This document shows, in pieces, positions 21,977-22,668 of a DNA stretch of 22,668 nucleotides. The translations under genes and the position numbers were made by a program. The notes under the pieces were generated by a model. That model ran no database searches. It saw nothing but the letters and a program-made list of their open reading frames with translations, and was not told the DNA's origin. Each line of letters begins with the position of its first letter. The stretch's first letter is position 1. Source of the DNA: a virus; IMG/VR virus record IMGVR_UViG_3300042908_000747, positions 1 to 22,668 of that record, one strand, 5' to 3'.

Positions 21977-22482
21977 TCGTCGCGGCTGACGCCGTGCTCG
22001 CGGGGTGCTCCGCGGTCCTGGGCGGATGCGCCATGCTCGACGCCGCCCGCGTGCGCCTCGCGCTCTCCCTCGACGCGCTCATCTCGCGCGACAGGCGAGA
22101 CACGCCGCAGCCAACGCGGTGCGTGCTCGTGCTCGACGACGAGGAGGGCGGGCGGGATTCGATGCGTCTCCTGCTCGCGCCGCTCGGTGCCGAGGTGATC
22201 ACAGCCTCGACGCCGGCCGAAGCGCGCGCGCTCATCAGCGCTCGACGGCCCGCCGCCATCGTCGCGGACTACTACCTCCGCGGCGAGACGTCGGCCGCGC
22301 TGCTTCGCGGGCGCCCCGCCTACGCGCGCGCTGTGCTCGTGACCGGCGCCGTCGACCTCACCGCGCTCACGGGCATCGCGCGCGGCTGCGGCGCTGACCT
22401 GCGCGAGCGCCCCATCACCCTCGAAGCGCAGGACGCGCTCTGCGCCCTCGTCGCCTCGTACCTGCCACCGGAGACGCCATGA
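21973..22482 (+). CDS. Response-regulator receiver-domain protein
   Basis: 169 aa, GTG start in a GTGA overlap; ATG 22033 is an in-frame alternative that removes 20 residues. Residues 48-164 read as a CheY-like receiver: strand and acidic pair VLVLDD (D55, D56), helix 'DSMRLLLAPLGAEVITASTPAEARALI', phospho-acceptor in IVAD (D99), switch residue in VLVTGA (T124), and 'ADLRERPI', where R146 takes the place of the usual Lys. Spacing D56-D99 (43), D99-T124 (25) and T124-R146 (22) is close to CheY (44, 30, 22). Residues 1-36 are hydrophobic with two Cys and might be an anchor. No output domain follows. Such genes are abundant in Myxococcota chromosomes but odd in a phage late operon. Possibly a host-signalling modulator. 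Confidence 0.75.
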   Translation: MIVAADAVLAGCSAVLGGCAMLDAARVRLALSLDALISRDRRDTPQPTRCVLVLDDEEGGRDSMRLLLAPLGAEVITASTPAEARALISARRPAAIVADYYLRGETSAALLRGRPAYARAVLVTGAVDLTALTGIARGCGADLRERPITLEAQDALCALVASYLPPETP

Positions 22483-22668
22483 CCGAGCCCACGACCAACC
22501 CCGACGGCCTCGATCACGCAAGCACAGCGGTCGCGTGGCTGCTGCCGCTCGCGCTCCTCGCCGCCCTGGCTGCGACGCAGTGCGGGTGCGGCGGCGCGGG
22601 CGCGATCACCGGCGTCGCGGGCGCCGTCAAGACCACGCTCGACGTGCTGCGACAGACGCGCGCCGTGC
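22479..22668 (+). CDS. Small membrane protein, 3'-truncated
   Basis: Starts at ATG 22479 (ATGA overlap, GGAG at 22470-22473 five bases upstream) and runs off the window after 63 codons. A polar N-terminus (about 16 residues) is followed by a hydrophobic segment AVAWLLPLALLAALAA (about 18-33), then two Cys in TQCGCGG, a Gly/Ala stretch and the start of a polar helix (VKTTLDVLRQTRAV). It is probably an inner-membrane protein. The Cys do not fit a good lipobox (the residue before C35 is Gln), so a lipoprotein such as an outer spanin is possible but weak. The position suggests a lysis gene. Confidence 0.55.
   Translation, partial: MTEPTTNPDGLDHASTAVAWLLPLALLAALAATQCGCGGAGAITGVAGAVKTTLDVLRQTRAV

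Noticed and set aside
1-22668. CRISPR arrays, tRNA genes, insertion sequences, att sites, integrase or transposase
   Set aside because: No regular repeats, cloverleaf-like sequences, terminal inverted repeats or recombinase-like proteins were seen on either strand by reading.

Overview
The window is about 22.7 kb of very GC-rich DNA (my estimate is close to 70 %, with G or C at most codon third positions). It carries the structural half of a Mu-like contractile-tailed phage or prophage. All genes but one run rightward in one packed late operon. Neighbours usually overlap by 1-13 nt (ATGA, GTGA or TGATG junctions), and clear GGAG ribosome sites appear mainly where there is a real gap. GC content, codon use and the one leftward gene suggest a Myxococcota host. 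That gene encodes a lipoprotein with an Ala/Asp/Pro linker and a Cys-rich DCDG-type domain. The host call is inference; no chromosomal flank is visible.

Layout. 2-961: C-terminal part of the large terminase, cut by the window edge. 949-5500: head module with a DUF935 (Mu gp29-like) portal, a Mu gpI-like protease fused to a scaffold, a DUF2190-like decoration protein and the major capsid protein. 5500-7426: head-tail connection genes (an 88-aa protein, gp36/DUF1320-like, HK97 gp10-like, gp37/DUF1834-like, gp38/DUF2635-like). 7423-12247: tail shaft with sheath, tube, tail assembly chaperone (with a well-phased GGGAAAA heptamer and an overlapping -1 frame) and tape measure. 12244-18718: baseplate with gp43-like plus LysM-like, gpP hub, gp45 spike, gp46, gp47 (baseplate J), an unknown 144-aa protein and gp48-like. 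18723-21581: fibre-like and small proteins, one apparently lectin-like. 21578-22668: a coiled-coil protein, a protein with a response-regulator receiver domain, and the start of a membrane protein.

The order matches Mu from terminase to gp48, so most calls rest on family resemblance plus position. No Mu gp30 (MuF)-like gene lies between portal and protease. Two accessory genes stand out. A leftward lipoprotein gene (17543-18067) splits the baseplate operon between the 144-aa gene and gp48 and looks like a moron expressed separately from the late operon. A receiver-domain protein (21973-22482) keeps the acidic pair, the phospho-acceptor Asp and the switch Thr, but has Arg where Lys is expected. 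Other points worth checking are the likely -1 frameshift or overlapping gene at 9875-10096 and an internal scaffold start at 3468. I saw no tRNA, rRNA, CRISPR array, insertion sequence, integrase, transposase or att site.
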